Assembly (NCBI GenBank): GCA_965207275.1 | Contig: CBDBMH010000002.1 | Span: 2,914,001 to 2,978,000 of the forward strand | Direction of reading: 5' to 3' | Source: Bin22 sp965207275 | GTDB lineage: Bacteria; Chloroflexota; Dehalococcoidia; Lucifugimonadales; UBA3495 | DNA: 64,000 nucleotides | Part shown: positions 29,529 through 38,184 of the stretch, piece by piece | How positions within the stretch are numbered: the stretch's first letter is position 1 | Layout: each line of letters begins with the position of its first letter | Position numbers and translations under genes: made by a program | The notes under the pieces: model-generated | Databases searched by the model: none | Seen by the model: the letters and a program-made list of their open reading frames with translations, nothing else | What the model was told of the DNA's origin: nothing

Positions 29529-31279
29529 GAAAAAAGCTGAAAGACCTTTCAGCCCCCCAGCGCAGGGTGATCCGGGCCTGGTGCATGTATGACTGGGCCA
29601 ACTCCGGATATGCCACGGCCGGGGGAGCGGCCATTTTCCCCGTATACTTCGTCTTCCTCTTCAAGGACGCGCTGGGCGAGTCCGTCACTCTCCTGGGCAT
29701 CACCTTCACCGGCAGTTCCACCTGGAGCCTGGGCATTGCCGTCGCCACCGCCCTGGTTGCCGTCACCAGTCCCGTGCTGGGGGTGATCGCGGACCGGGTG
29801 GCTATCAAGAAGATCCTGCTGTGGATCTATACCATCGTTGGATCGGTGGCCACCTGCCTGATGTTCTTTTCCGCCTACACTGGGGCGCCCTGGCTGTGGT
29901 TCCTGGCCATGTTCATGCTGGCCAACGTCGGGTTCGCTGGCTGCCTGGTTTTCTACAACACCTTCCTCCCCCACATTGCGCCCCGGGAACTGCTGGACGA
30001 CGTGAGCAGCCGGGGCTTCGCATACGGTTACGTGGGCGGCGGGCTGCTGCTGGCAGTACACCTGGCGTTGATCCTGGCAACCCAGCACACCCAATGGGCT
30101 GACCTGGTTACGCGGCTGGCGATTGTGTCCACCGGTTTCTGGTGGTTCGGCTGGGCGCTGTGGACCTTCAAGGTGGTTCCGGAACCCCACATTCCCAACG
30201 AGATGCACGAGCTGCGACCGGGGCGGGCGATAAGACTGGCCATTGCCGAACTGTCTCACACCTTCCGGGAGATGCGCGGATTCCGGGCCATCCTCATCTA
30301 CCTGGTCGCCTACCTGTTGTTCAACGACGGCGTCCAGACGGTACTGAACGTGGCCGGGGCCTACGGGGCGGATACCATCGGCATTCCCCTGGTATTCAAC
30401 ATGGCCACTATCCTGATCATCCAGTTTGTGGCCGCCTTCGGGGCTATGGCGTTTTCGTGGTTGGCGTCGCGCATCGCCACCAAGGCAGCCCTGATGGTAA
30501 CCCTGGTGGGATGGTCGGCGCTGGTGCTTTTGGGGGTGGGCATCGCGCCGCTGGAACCCCGCGACCATGAGGACTTTGACTACCAACTGGCTTACCAGGG
30601 GGAACTGAACCTGTACGTGGTTGGCTCCGCTCCGGAGAAGGAGGACTCGGCAATGGACCGGGTCTGGAGGGAGGAACTGGCTGCTGCCGGATTGATTCGG
30701 GAAGAAGGCACGGCAATGCAGACCGGGGATGCGCTGACCGAAGCGCGGGCGGCGAATCTGGTGAACAGAATCGGGAATTCTGACAATTCCCCCTACTCCG
30801 TTTCCGTGACGGGGGGCGATCTGGCAGGTACGACGGCCACGGGCAGGCTGCACCGCTCAAACCTGGGAGATGGGCCGATTGACTGGTGGCCGGCTGCGCT
30901 TCGCAGCCTGGTGTGGCAACGGCTGGGGCTGGATGCGCCCTACCAGTGGCTGCTGCTGGGCGTGGGCGTGGGGCTGGTGATGGGCGGCAGCCAGGCCCTA
31001 GCGCGGAGCCTGTTTGCCCAGATAGTGCCCCATACCCGCAGCGGGGAGTTTTTCTCTTTCTTCGGGTTTATGGGGCGGGTCTCCACCGTGTTCGGGCCCC
31101 TGCTGTACGTGTTGGTCACGGGACTGATTGATACCCGGGTTGCCATTCTGTCCATCATGGCGCTCATCGTGGCGGGGGGTGTGCTGCTGCACTGGGTGGA
31201 CGTGCGGTCTGGAGCAAAGGCCGCAGACGAGGAGGACGCCCGGCATTACTCGGAAGCCGGGGAATCATTCCCCGCGTAA
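29522..31279 (+). CDS. UMF1/Atg22-type MFS transporter
   Basis: This protein of about 585 residues belongs to the UMF1 branch of the major facilitator superfamily (Atg22-like). The diagnostic start WCMYDWANSGYATAGGAAIFPVYF is intact, and about 12 membrane segments can be drawn, ending with QALARSLFAQIVPHTRSGEFF, another UMF1 block. A hydrophilic insert of about 110 residues (from PRDHEDFDYQLAY to DWWPAALRS) interrupts the membrane segments and is unusual. The start is probably GTG at 29522. The family is thought to export small metabolites; the cargo is unknown. Confidence 0.82.
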   Translation: MVGKKLKDLSAPQRRVIRAWCMYDWANSGYATAGGAAIFPVYFVFLFKDALGESVTLLGITFTGSSTWSLGIAVATALVAVTSPVLGVIADRVAIKKILLWIYTIVGSVATCLMFFSAYTGAPWLWFLAMFMLANVGFAGCLVFYNTFLPHIAPRELLDDVSSRGFAYGYVGGGLLLAVHLALILATQHTQWADLVTRLAIVSTGFWWFGWALWTFKVVPEPHIPNEMHELRPGRAIRLAIAELSHTFREMRGFRAILIYLVAYLLFNDGVQTVLNVAGAYGADTIGIPLVFNMATILIIQFVAAFGAMAFSWLASRIATKAALMVTLVGWSALVLLGVGIAPLEPRDHEDFDYQLAYQGELNLYVVGSAPEKEDSAMDRVWREELAAAGLIREEGTAMQTGDALTEARAANLVNRIGNSDNSPYSVSVTGGDLAGTTATGRLHRSNLGDGPIDWWPAALRSLVWQRLGLDAPYQWLLLGVGVGLVMGGSQALARSLFAQIVPHTRSGEFFSFFGFMGRVSTVFGPLLYVLVTGLIDTRVAILSIMALIVAGGVLLHWVDVRSGAKAADEEDARHYSEAGESFPA

Positions 31280-31344
31280 GGGGATATTGGCTAATCCCAG
31301 CCATTCACAAAGGGCCCTTCGCTGCAAAGGTGATCCAACCCAAC

Positions 31345-31374
31345 CCGTCATACCGGCTTTTGCCGGTATCCAGG
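31345..31374. repeat. Interspersed palindromic repeat, family B
   Basis: CCGTCATACCGGCTTTTGCC then GGTATCCAGG; arms ATACCGGC and GCCGGTAT. Confidence 0.7.
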
Positions 31375-31525
31375 AAACCTTGCCATTTCCGATTCGCATT
31401 CCTCCTGGCCTATGTGGATCCTGGCTCGCGCCGTTCCGGCGCCTTCAAGATCGCAATGAGTCTTCAACTCTGAGCAGTTACCGCCTTAACTGTGCCTTTA
31501 TGGCCCAGCCGGATACAATGTAAGT

Positions 31526-31945
31526 ATGGCGGACGTCAACCATTCCAAACGCTGGGTTCTCTACTACGACGGTGAATGCGGATTCTGCACCCTGGCGGTG
31601 CGGGCGCTGGCCCTGGCCGATTTCTTTCGGGTGGTGACTTGGACGGCTTACCAGGAACTGCCCGAACCACCCGGGGGCCTCACGTGGGCGGATCTGGACG
31701 CCGCGGCTTACTTGGAGGTGAGGAAGGATTCATCGGGAACGGGCGAGGGCACGGAGGAGGGGCGAAGGCTGCACCGGGGCTTCTACGCCTTCCGAATGCT
31801 TACTCTGCGGCTGCCGCCCCTGCTGCCCCTGGCCCCGCTGCTGTGGCTGCCGGGCGTGAACCGCTTGGGGGAACTGGCGTACGAGTGGGTTGCGGCCAAC
31901 CGTTACCGTATTAGCCGTAAATGCCGGTTAAAAGCGGGTAAGTAG
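31526..31945 (+). CDS. Thiol-disulfide oxidoreductase-like DCC protein
   Basis: This 139-residue protein is of the DCC family (DUF393), named after its DxxCxxC motif, seen here as YYDGECGFC. The body matches the family: a central helix, then LPPLLPLAPLLWLPGVNRLGELAYEWVAANRYRIS. A thioredoxin-like redox role is proposed for the family but not well tested. A TACAAT sequence just before the ATG may be its -10 box, which would give a very short leader. It stands alone. Confidence 0.88.
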   Translation: MADVNHSKRWVLYYDGECGFCTLAVRALALADFFRVVTWTAYQELPEPPGGLTWADLDAAAYLEVRKDSSGTGEGTEEGRRLHRGFYAFRMLTLRLPPLLPLAPLLWLPGVNRLGELAYEWVAANRYRISRKCRLKAGK

Positions 31946-32059
31946 GACGGCTTATTGCATTGGAGCACCTCACTCGCACTGTCCGTTGTTCGACCGGGAA
32001 GACGCTTGTTCCGAGCCCGAGGTTCCCGCCTCCGTGCGAACCAGGATAAGAGTCACCGC

Positions 32060-32842
32060 CTAACATTTGCCTGTGTCGCGCAGCGTCGCCACCAATAGGT
32101 GGCCGCCGTAGCCGCCTTCGTAGGCGGGCAGGATAACCGCTTCGGCGTCGAAGCCCGCTTCGTCCAGCAATTCCAGCCAGGTGGTTAAGGGGAAGAGCCC
32201 GGTAGTGTGCCGGTCTTCTACGACCCGCAATCCGGCCGGCTCGTGGATGAGGAAGAAGAAGAGGGACTCGATGGTGGTGTCCAACTCATCCGGGTCGTGG
32301 CAGTATTCTATGGCGGTGAAGGGTGGGTCGGCATCGGTGCAGACCCAATGCAGGACGCGGGGGCCGGAGAAGGAGTCCTTCAGGTAGTCAGGGGCCAGGA
32401 GGAGTATACCGCCCGGGCGAAGGTGTTTCCGGGCGGTGGCGAAGGTGGCCAGCAGGTCCCGCTCGGTAAGCAGATAACAGACGGCGTCGTGGATGCCCAC
32501 GGCGTCGAATTGTTTCCCCAGCCGAATCTCCCGCATATCGCCCAGGTGGTGCGGAACATCGGGGTTGAGCTTCTGCGACAGCTCCAGCATCTGGGGCGAC
32601 AGGTCCACGGCGGTAATGTCGAATTCGGCAGTCAGGTGGCTGAGGGTGTGGCCGCCGCCGGAACCCAGCTCCAGCAGGGAGTGACGGCCGGGGCCAAGGC
32701 GCTGGCGGAGGGCATCGCGCCAATAGCCCGCGTCGTCGGCATAATCGGCGGGCGGGCTGAAGGCGGGCCAAAGCCAAGCCAGGTCGCTGTAAAGACGGTA
32801 ATTCGGCAGCACCGTGCTATTATACGAAAACTTGAGCAGCAT
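32060..32842 (-). CDS. SAM-dependent methyltransferase
   Basis: This 260-residue protein is a class I methyltransferase. Motif I is LLELGSGGGHTLSHL, motif II ITAVDLSPQML, then DMREIRLGKQFDAVGIHDAVCYLL and LRPGGILLLAPDYL. The substrate is unknown. The open frame extends to 32956 but would overlap the divergent SDR gene, so ATG at 32842 is chosen although no clear ribosome-binding site is present. The 19-bp gap to the SDR start implies overlapping divergent promoters. Confidence 0.85.
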   Translation of the reverse strand: MLLKFSYNSTVLPNYRLYSDLAWLWPAFSPPADYADDAGYWRDALRQRLGPGRHSLLELGSGGGHTLSHLTAEFDITAVDLSPQMLELSQKLNPDVPHHLGDMREIRLGKQFDAVGIHDAVCYLLTERDLLATFATARKHLRPGGILLLAPDYLKDSFSGPRVLHWVCTDADPPFTAIEYCHDPDELDTTIESLFFFLIHEPAGLRVVEDRHTTGLFPLTTWLELLDEAGFDAEAVILPAYEGGYGGHLLVATLRDTGKC

Positions 32843-32861
32843 AGAATAAGGAGACAGGACC

Positions 32862-33710
32862 ATGGGCAAGCTGGACGGCAAAGTAGTGGTGGTAACGGGA
32901 GCCAGCCGGGGCATCGGAGCGGAGATTTCGGCCCGCTTTGCCAGGGAAGGGGGCAAGATTGTATGCGCGGCCCGGACGGTGCGAGAGGGCGATCACCCGC
33001 TGGAGGGGTCGCTGGAAAAGACAGTGGCCGACATCCGGAAGGGCGGCGGAGAGGCCACGGAGGTGGCGGTGAACCTGGCGGTCCCGGAAGAATGCGAACG
33101 TCTGATTGAAGAGGCCCTGGAACTATACGGTCCGGTGGATGTGCTCGTAAACAATGCGGCGCTGACCTACTTCATCCCCGTCAAGGACTTTCCCACCAGC
33201 CGGTGGAAACGGTCGTGGGAGGTGAACTTCCACGCTCCCTTTATTCTGAGCAAGGCGTCGCTGGGGCAGATGATACCGCGCGGGTCGGGCAGCATTGTCA
33301 ACATATCGTCGGGCGCTGCCGTGGGCCCGGGGCGCGGCCCCTACGGAGACAACGTGGGCATAGCCGGTGGCGCCTGCTACGGGGCGGAGAAAGCGGCGCT
33401 GGAGCGGTTCACCCAGGGGCTGGCCAGCGAGGTGTACGAGTTCGGTGTTTCGGTTACCTGCGTTTCTCCGTCGCTGGTGGTGCCGACGCCGGGCACGGTG
33501 TACCACAACCTGGTGACGGGAATGGACGACCCCAGGGGTGAGCCTGTATCGGTGATGGCCGACGCCGCGCTGCTGCTGGCCACGGAACCCCTGGACGCGG
33601 TAACGGGTCGCGTCACCTACAGTCAGCAGATTCTACAGGAGTTCGGGTGGATTACAGAGGCGCAGGGCCGAGGAGTCACGCTGCCGGGGACCGGGTTCAG
33701 CGAAATCTAG
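32862..33710 (+). CDS. Short-chain dehydrogenase/reductase
   Basis: This 282-residue protein is a classical SDR with NAD(P)-binding TGASRGIGAEIS, the structural NNAA (VLVNNAAL), catalytic Ser in VNISSGAAVG, and YGAEK as the Y-x-x-x-K pair. Arg following the Gly-rich motif favours NADP. The start is ATG at 32862 with AAGGAGA ten bases upstream. The substrate cannot be told; the region SSGAAVGPGRGPYGDN is longer than in typical SDRs. It is divergent to the methyltransferase gene. Confidence 0.9.
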   Translation: MGKLDGKVVVVTGASRGIGAEISARFAREGGKIVCAARTVREGDHPLEGSLEKTVADIRKGGGEATEVAVNLAVPEECERLIEEALELYGPVDVLVNNAALTYFIPVKDFPTSRWKRSWEVNFHAPFILSKASLGQMIPRGSGSIVNISSGAAVGPGRGPYGDNVGIAGGACYGAEKAALERFTQGLASEVYEFGVSVTCVSPSLVVPTPGTVYHNLVTGMDDPRGEPVSVMADAALLLATEPLDAVTGRVTYSQQILQEFGWITEAQGRGVTLPGTGFSEI

Positions 33711-33910
33711 TGAGCATCGGGATACTCGGGAGTAGGTAAAGGCCCCCTCCACCCTGTGATGGCAATGGCCAAAGCTAGCCGACGTATTTCGATACGAAGA
33801 TGGGGTTGGAATCTAGGGGGCGAGTAAAAACCAAAGCCGGTGCGTAGCTGCCCTTCTTTGGGAAGCCGATAAGGAAGATAGCGTCTTCGGCGCCGGTTCA
33901 AATTCAAAAC

Positions 33911-33940
33911 AATCCGGGGCCTTCAATAGGGCCCCGGATT
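33911..33940 (-). terminator. Terminator of the IscA-like gene
   Basis: Stem AATCCGGGGCC / GGCCCCGGATT with an 8-base loop; the A-rich flank gives a T-rich tail in the minus direction. It lies 53 bp after the IscA-like stop. Confidence 0.8.
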
Positions 33941-33993
33941 ATTCATTAGTCGGTCGCCCTTACCACTGGGGACCGCTCAACCCGGCCGCTGCC

Positions 33994-34338
33994 TTAACTG
34001 CCGCTGCCGCAACCACAGTTGCCGCAACCACCGCTACCACAACCGCCGCCGCTGGAGTACATGGGGTTGTTGATTACGAATCCTACCTGACCACCGAACT
34101 CCTCAACATAGTCTATGGTGGCCTCCTCCAGGAAGGGGGCGCTGTCCGAGTCCATCAGAAAGCTGAGCCCTTCCATGCTCAGCACGGTGTCGTCGGGCTG
34201 GGTTTCCTTTTCCATGGTGAGCATGTACTGGAGTCCCTGGCCCGAGGGCATTGCAATAACGCGAAGGGAACTGTTGATTTCCTGTTCCTGGTCCATTACT
34301 TCCTTGAGTTTTTCAATAGCCAGCGCGGTTACTTCCAT
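33994..34338 (-). CDS. IscA/HesB-like protein lacking the first conserved Cys
   Basis: This 114-residue A-type carrier-like protein follows the IscA pattern closely (EVTALAIEKLKEVM, DDTVLSMEGLSFLMD, IDYVEEFGGQVGFVINNP). The conserved GCSG with Cys35 is changed to SGQGLQY, one residue shorter and without Cys. The C-terminal CGCG is expanded to a Gly/Cys tail with four Cys (GCGSGGCGNCGCGSGS). Canonical IscA binds a [2Fe-2S] cluster or iron through three Cys, so this variant must bind differently or use only the tail. ATG at 34338 has GGAG nine bases upstream. Confidence 0.85.
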   Translation of the reverse strand: MEVTALAIEKLKEVMDQEQEINSSLRVIAMPSGQGLQYMLTMEKETQPDDTVLSMEGLSFLMDSDSAPFLEEATIDYVEEFGGQVGFVINNPMYSSGGGCGSGGCGNCGCGSGS

Positions 34339-34470
34339 AACGCAACACTCCATTAAAATTCCAGGGTGCGGAAGTTCCATAAACTTCTGCTTGACCGTAA
34401 GCCTAACATACCGCGAAAAGGGTAGTCAATTGATGGTTAGCGCCCGGTAGGGTTCCCCATTGGGTATTTC

Positions 34471-34535
34471 GTAGGCCGGATTCGTTGAGGTCCGCCCCAG
34501 GCGGACGTGTCTACCCTGGTCCCACGCACGAAACC
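34471..34535. repeat. Interspersed palindromic repeat, family E
   Basis: CGTAGG, GTCCGCCCCAGGCGGAC, CCCTGGTC and CACGAAAC in the same order as the copy at 25702. Confidence 0.65.
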
Positions 34536-34746
34536 ATCAGAATATCAATGCTACCGTTTGCCTGGGGGGCAGGAATACCACGGCGCAGGGTAGGGTGACG
34601 CCCCGGCTCAGCACAGTTGCAGGGCGACCGTAACTGTTCGGACTCAAGGGGAATGCTATCGAAGAAGATCACCTCTCGCCCTTTGGGTGAGGAGCCGGGG
34701 ATCAGGGGCGCCCCGGCTCTGTACCGTTACCGGCCCACCCACCAAG

Positions 34747-34775
34747 TTGACTGCCCCCGCTGTAAATCGTTAAAC
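34747..34775 (+). promoter_or_regulatory. Candidate promoter of the flavin monooxygenase gene
   Basis: TTGACT, a 17-bp spacer, and TTAAAC, 42 bp before the ATG at 34817. The -35 is good and the -10 weak. Confidence 0.4.
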
Positions 34776-34816
34776 TGCCCTGCGATATTCAGCCACCCGA
34801 CAAGGAGATTCCTTTC

Positions 34817-35950
34817 ATGAAGTTTGGCCTCTTTTACGAATGGCCTAACCCCAACCTGCGCAACTGGAAGACCCTCTTCGAAGAGGGGGTGGAACAGATT
34901 CAGTATTCCGAGGAAATGGGGTTCGAATACTGCCTGATCGCGGAGCACCACTTCTCCAACTACGGCAACTCGCCGGCTCCCTTGATGCAGGCCCTGTACA
35001 TCGGACAGCGGACCCGCAAGCTGCAGATCGCCACGGGCATCATTGTGGTGCCCATCTGGGACGTCCTGCGCCTGGCGGAAGAGGTGGCCGTGCTGGACAA
35101 CCTGATCGACGGCCGCTTCATCTGTGGCGTGGGACGGGGTTACCAGCCCCACGAAATGTCCCGTTTCGGTGTGACCCTGGAGGACTCGCGGCAGAAGTTC
35201 AACGAAAGCATGGAGGTGCTGGTCAAGGCCTGGACCCAGGACGAGTCCTTCACCTACGATGGCGAATTCGTCAATATCCCCAACGCCACCACGGTGTGGC
35301 CCAAGCCCATGCAGAAGCCCCACCCGCCCTTCTGGATAGCGGGCACCAGCGTGGAGTCCATGAAGATGGCAGCCCAATGGGACATGATGCCCCTTACCAC
35401 GGGCCTGCTGGGCGGAGCCGGCGTCCGCACCCACTATGCGTCGCTGATCCATGCCCGCAAGGACCTGGGCAAGCCGTATCACGGGCTGGAGTTGGGCCTG
35501 CAGTCCATAACTCACGTGGCGGAGACGGATGACGAGGCCCGCAAGCAGTTGCCCTATGCCCGCTGGCAGAATCGAGCCGGACGGGCCCTTAACCGCCTGG
35601 ATGTGGTGGACGGCCGCGTGCAGGTGGGGCCCTACGACGGCGAACTGGATGACGACGGGTTCATGGAAAGGCTGTACTTCGGCAGTCCCGACACCGTCAT
35701 TGATAAGTTTTCCCGGGCCGCGGAACTGGGCGTGACCAACGTCAGCAACTGGATGATGTTCGGCGGCCTGGAGCACGAAAAAATAATGCGGTCCATCCGC
35801 CTGATGGGCGAAGAGGTAATCCCCGCCCTGAAGGACGTGGAGCCCCCGGCGGGGCTGGCGGACGAACTGGCGGAGACTCCACCGGCCACGTCAGAGCAAT
35901 TGCAGGCGGCGCGGTTCGGGGCCACGCCATCCGACGTTACGGCTACGTGA
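34817..35950 (+). CDS. Luciferase-like flavin monooxygenase
   Basis: This 377-residue TIM-barrel protein of the LLM class has MKFGLFYEWPNP at the N-terminus, GFEYCLIAEHHFSNYG, the typical IATGIIVVPIWDVLRLAEEVAVLD, GRFICGVGRGY, and the C-terminal GSPDTVIDKF. It should oxygenate a substrate with reduced flavin and O2. ATG at 34817 follows AAGGAGATTCCTTTC. It is a single-gene unit with a terminator-like hairpin 50 bp after the stop. Its closest paralogue in the window by appearance is the gene at 11961-13178. Confidence 0.87.
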   Translation: MKFGLFYEWPNPNLRNWKTLFEEGVEQIQYSEEMGFEYCLIAEHHFSNYGNSPAPLMQALYIGQRTRKLQIATGIIVVPIWDVLRLAEEVAVLDNLIDGRFICGVGRGYQPHEMSRFGVTLEDSRQKFNESMEVLVKAWTQDESFTYDGEFVNIPNATTVWPKPMQKPHPPFWIAGTSVESMKMAAQWDMMPLTTGLLGGAGVRTHYASLIHARKDLGKPYHGLELGLQSITHVAETDDEARKQLPYARWQNRAGRALNRLDVVDGRVQVGPYDGELDDDGFMERLYFGSPDTVIDKFSRAAELGVTNVSNWMMFGGLEHEKIMRSIRLMGEEVIPALKDVEPPAGLADELAETPPATSEQLQAARFGATPSDVTAT

Positions 35951-36000
35951 AACCTGATTCAAACATGGATGAACAAGAAATACAGGATTGAGACTCCTGG

Positions 36001-36026
36001 GGGGCGGGTTCTTGGGGACCCGCCCC
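36001..36026 (+). terminator. Terminator-like hairpin
   Basis: Perfect 9-bp stem GGGGCGGGT / ACCCGCCCC with an 8-base loop. The T-run that follows is short. Confidence 0.6.
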
Positions 36027-36161
36027 TGGCTATTTGGTTCCAGGATAAAGGCATGTCACCTTTGATTTCTCACGGGTGAAGGGATAATCTTGCATCGAAC
36101 CTGAATCGACCATCTAATCCAGTCCATCAACGTTTGAATAAGACCCGAACGGAGTTTAACC

Positions 36162-37385
36162 ATGTCTAACCAATCGCCCCTTCCCCTTACCGGAATCCGC
36201 GTCCTCGACGCCACCCACATCGTTGCAGGCCCCTTCTGCTCTCAGATTCTGGCGGACATGGGGGCCGAGGTTATAAAGATTGAGCGGCCCCGCACCGGTG
36301 ACCTGGTGCGGGGCCGGGGCCCCTACGTAACCAAGGAGAACGGGCAGCGCATCAGCTCCCGCTACATTGGGCTGAACCGCAACAAGAAGAGCGTCACCCT
36401 GGACCTGCGAAATCCTCGGTGCAGGGCTGCCTTCGAGGAGATGGTAAAGGTCTCCGACGTGCTGCTGGACAACTGGGGGCCAGGGGCCTTCCGCCGTCTG
36501 GGCCTGGGCTACGAGCACCTGAAGGAACTGAACCCCGGCCTCATCTACGCCAGCATTACCGGCTACGGGGACAGCGAAGAGCTACGGGGGCCCTACTCCA
36601 ACTGGCCGGCCAACAACCTGGCCATCCAGGGAATGGCCGGTTGGATGGAGCTGACCGGCGAACCTGGGCGGCCCCCTCAGAGCGTGGGGGACAACATCGG
36701 CGACTCCATACCCGGGGTCTGGTCGGCTCTGGGCGTGGTGCTGGCCCTGCGCTCTCGGGAGCAAACCGGCCAGGGCCAGCACGTGGACATGGCCATGTAC
36801 GAGTGCATGGTCCTCCACACCCTCAGCAACATGTACGGTTACGAGGCCAGCGGCGAGGTATACACCCGGGACTACAGCCGGCTGGCCAACGCCGGCATCA
36901 CCTTCCGCGCCAGCGACGGCTATGTGATCATGGCCGGGGCACGGGTGCCCGAGCGGTGGAGCAACCTGTGGAAACTGACGGGACGGGACGACCTGGCACA
37001 AAACCCGGAGTACCTGGCGCCGCCCGACGGGGACTTCATCCACGAGTACGTTATTCCCGCCCTGGAAGAGTGGTCCCAGCATCGGCCCAAATGGGAGGTG
37101 GCGGGGAAAATAACGGAGCTGGGCTTCTCCATGGGCGTCGCCCAGAACACGGTGGATCTGGCCAACTGCCCCCAGCTGGAGGGCCGGGACATGTTCGTGG
37201 AAACGGGCGACACCGCCGGTGGCTCCTTCCGCTCCCTGCGCACCCCCATCCGCCTGCTGGACTGCCAAACCATCGATCCGGAAACGGCGCCCCTGCTAGG
37301 CCAGCACAACCGGGAGGTTCTTTGCAGCATTGGCGGGTTGACCGATGAGGAACTGGCGGAGTTGGAGGAGGCAGGGGCGGTTTAG
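36162..37385 (+). CDS. CaiB/BaiF family CoA-transferase
   Basis: This 407-residue class III CoA-transferase moves CoA between carboxylic acids. Family blocks: GIRVLDATHIVAGPFCSQILADMGAEVIKIE, YIGLNRNKKSVTLDLRNP, LIYASITGYGDSE, and QHVDMAMYECM, which contains the catalytic Asp. The C-terminal helical part and length are standard. It starts at ATG 36162 after CGGAG. The carnitine or formyl-CoA type substrate cannot be assigned. The two small genes that follow it within 4 bp look like a toxin-antitoxin-type pair and may be an insertion into an older CoA-transferase / alcohol dehydrogenase unit. Confidence 0.9.
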   Translation: MSNQSPLPLTGIRVLDATHIVAGPFCSQILADMGAEVIKIERPRTGDLVRGRGPYVTKENGQRISSRYIGLNRNKKSVTLDLRNPRCRAAFEEMVKVSDVLLDNWGPGAFRRLGLGYEHLKELNPGLIYASITGYGDSEELRGPYSNWPANNLAIQGMAGWMELTGEPGRPPQSVGDNIGDSIPGVWSALGVVLALRSREQTGQGQHVDMAMYECMVLHTLSNMYGYEASGEVYTRDYSRLANAGITFRASDGYVIMAGARVPERWSNLWKLTGRDDLAQNPEYLAPPDGDFIHEYVIPALEEWSQHRPKWEVAGKITELGFSMGVAQNTVDLANCPQLEGRDMFVETGDTAGGSFRSLRTPIRLLDCQTIDPETAPLLGQHNREVLCSIGGLTDEELAELEEAGAV

Positions 37386-37388
37386 GGA

Positions 37389-37637
37389 ATGGCGGAATTT
37401 GAAACCACCGAATACTATAATAGGCAAGTACGGCTGAAGCACCCGGAAATACTAGACGAATGGGTAGAACGAGTACTGGAGAGTCCACACTATACCGAGC
37501 CCCAGAATGGCGGTAGAATCAGGTATTATGGATTCGTGCCCGAATTAGGTCACTGGATTCGGGTAATAGTGGAAGAGGGCGCCGTACACAACAGATTCGT
37601 TGACGGCAGGAAACTGAGACAATGGGGGCGGCCATGA
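37389..37637 (+). CDS. DUF4258-like small protein, possible toxin
   Basis: This 82-residue protein matches the pattern of DUF4258-type proteins: HPEILDEWVERVLESP, then GRIRYYGFVPELGHWIRVIVEEG, AVHNRFVDG. Its beta-rich C-terminus resembles RelE/BrnT-like folds. It overlaps the next gene (ATGA), which encodes a DUF2283-type protein; this pairing is common and is suspected to be toxin-antitoxin-like. Activity is unproven. It starts three bases after the CoA-transferase stop. Confidence 0.7.
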   Translation: MAEFETTEYYNRQVRLKHPEILDEWVERVLESPHYTEPQNGGRIRYYGFVPELGHWIRVIVEEGAVHNRFVDGRKLRQWGRP

Positions 37638-38128
37638 GGCTCCAGATTTCGTATTTCAAGGACACGGACACGCTTTCTATCTGGAACGGGGAACCAGCCA
37701 GTGAAGCGGATGATGTGGCCAGAGATCTGCTCATCGACTTGAACGCTTCGGGAAGTCCCGTCGGATTGACTTTGGAGCATGCTGCAGAGCTTTGTCTGCC
37801 TCAATTGTTCGGCGCAACCGATTCGCCGGAATTCAAAAGCGACTCTTCCAGCAATTCCCATCCCTCACCCAACGAAATCTTAGATAGAAGAGAGGATATA
37901 CAGCTGCATATCGACTACCTTCAACAGTCGGACACCCTTTGGCTAGGCAATGGACTGCCCATTCCCAGAGGGGAAGTCATTGCAGAATACGTTACGGCCT
38001 TTTTCGACGACGACCGGCCCAACGCGGTCATGATCGAACACGCCGCCGAAATCCTGCTGCCCATCCTTCAAGCTGCAATGAGAGCGAGGGAAGAGACCGA
38101 CAACAAGCCTGCCAAGGCAAAATCCTGA
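37634..38128 (+). CDS. Tandem DUF2283 protein, possible antitoxin
   Basis: This 164-residue protein holds two DUF2283-like units: LQISYFKDTDTLSIWNGEP to LTLEHAAELCLPQL, and LHIDYLQQSDTLWLGNGLP to VMIEHAAEILLPIL. Single-unit proteins of about 60-70 residues are the norm, so this is an internal duplication joined by a Ser/Pro-rich linker. ATG at 37634 overlaps the previous stop (ATGA); an upstream ATG at 37622 is also in frame. It likely forms a complex with the DUF4258-like partner, by analogy to other pairs. Confidence 0.72.
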   Translation: MRLQISYFKDTDTLSIWNGEPASEADDVARDLLIDLNASGSPVGLTLEHAAELCLPQLFGATDSPEFKSDSSSNSHPSPNEILDRREDIQLHIDYLQQSDTLWLGNGLPIPRGEVIAEYVTAFFDDDRPNAVMIEHAAEILLPILQAAMRAREETDNKPAKAKS

Positions 38129-38184
38129 CCCGAACCCACCAGGTGAATTTTGCCAGCTAACAACTACAAAACGGAGGAACCGCC

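Larger units (their letters stand above)
34339..34816. other. Intergenic region with a repeat and a candidate promoter
   Basis: This 478-bp gap between divergent genes holds a family E repeat (34471-34535), a decayed family A palindrome (about 34671-34713) and a promoter-like pair ahead of the next gene. No RNA gene was recognised. Confidence 0.55.
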
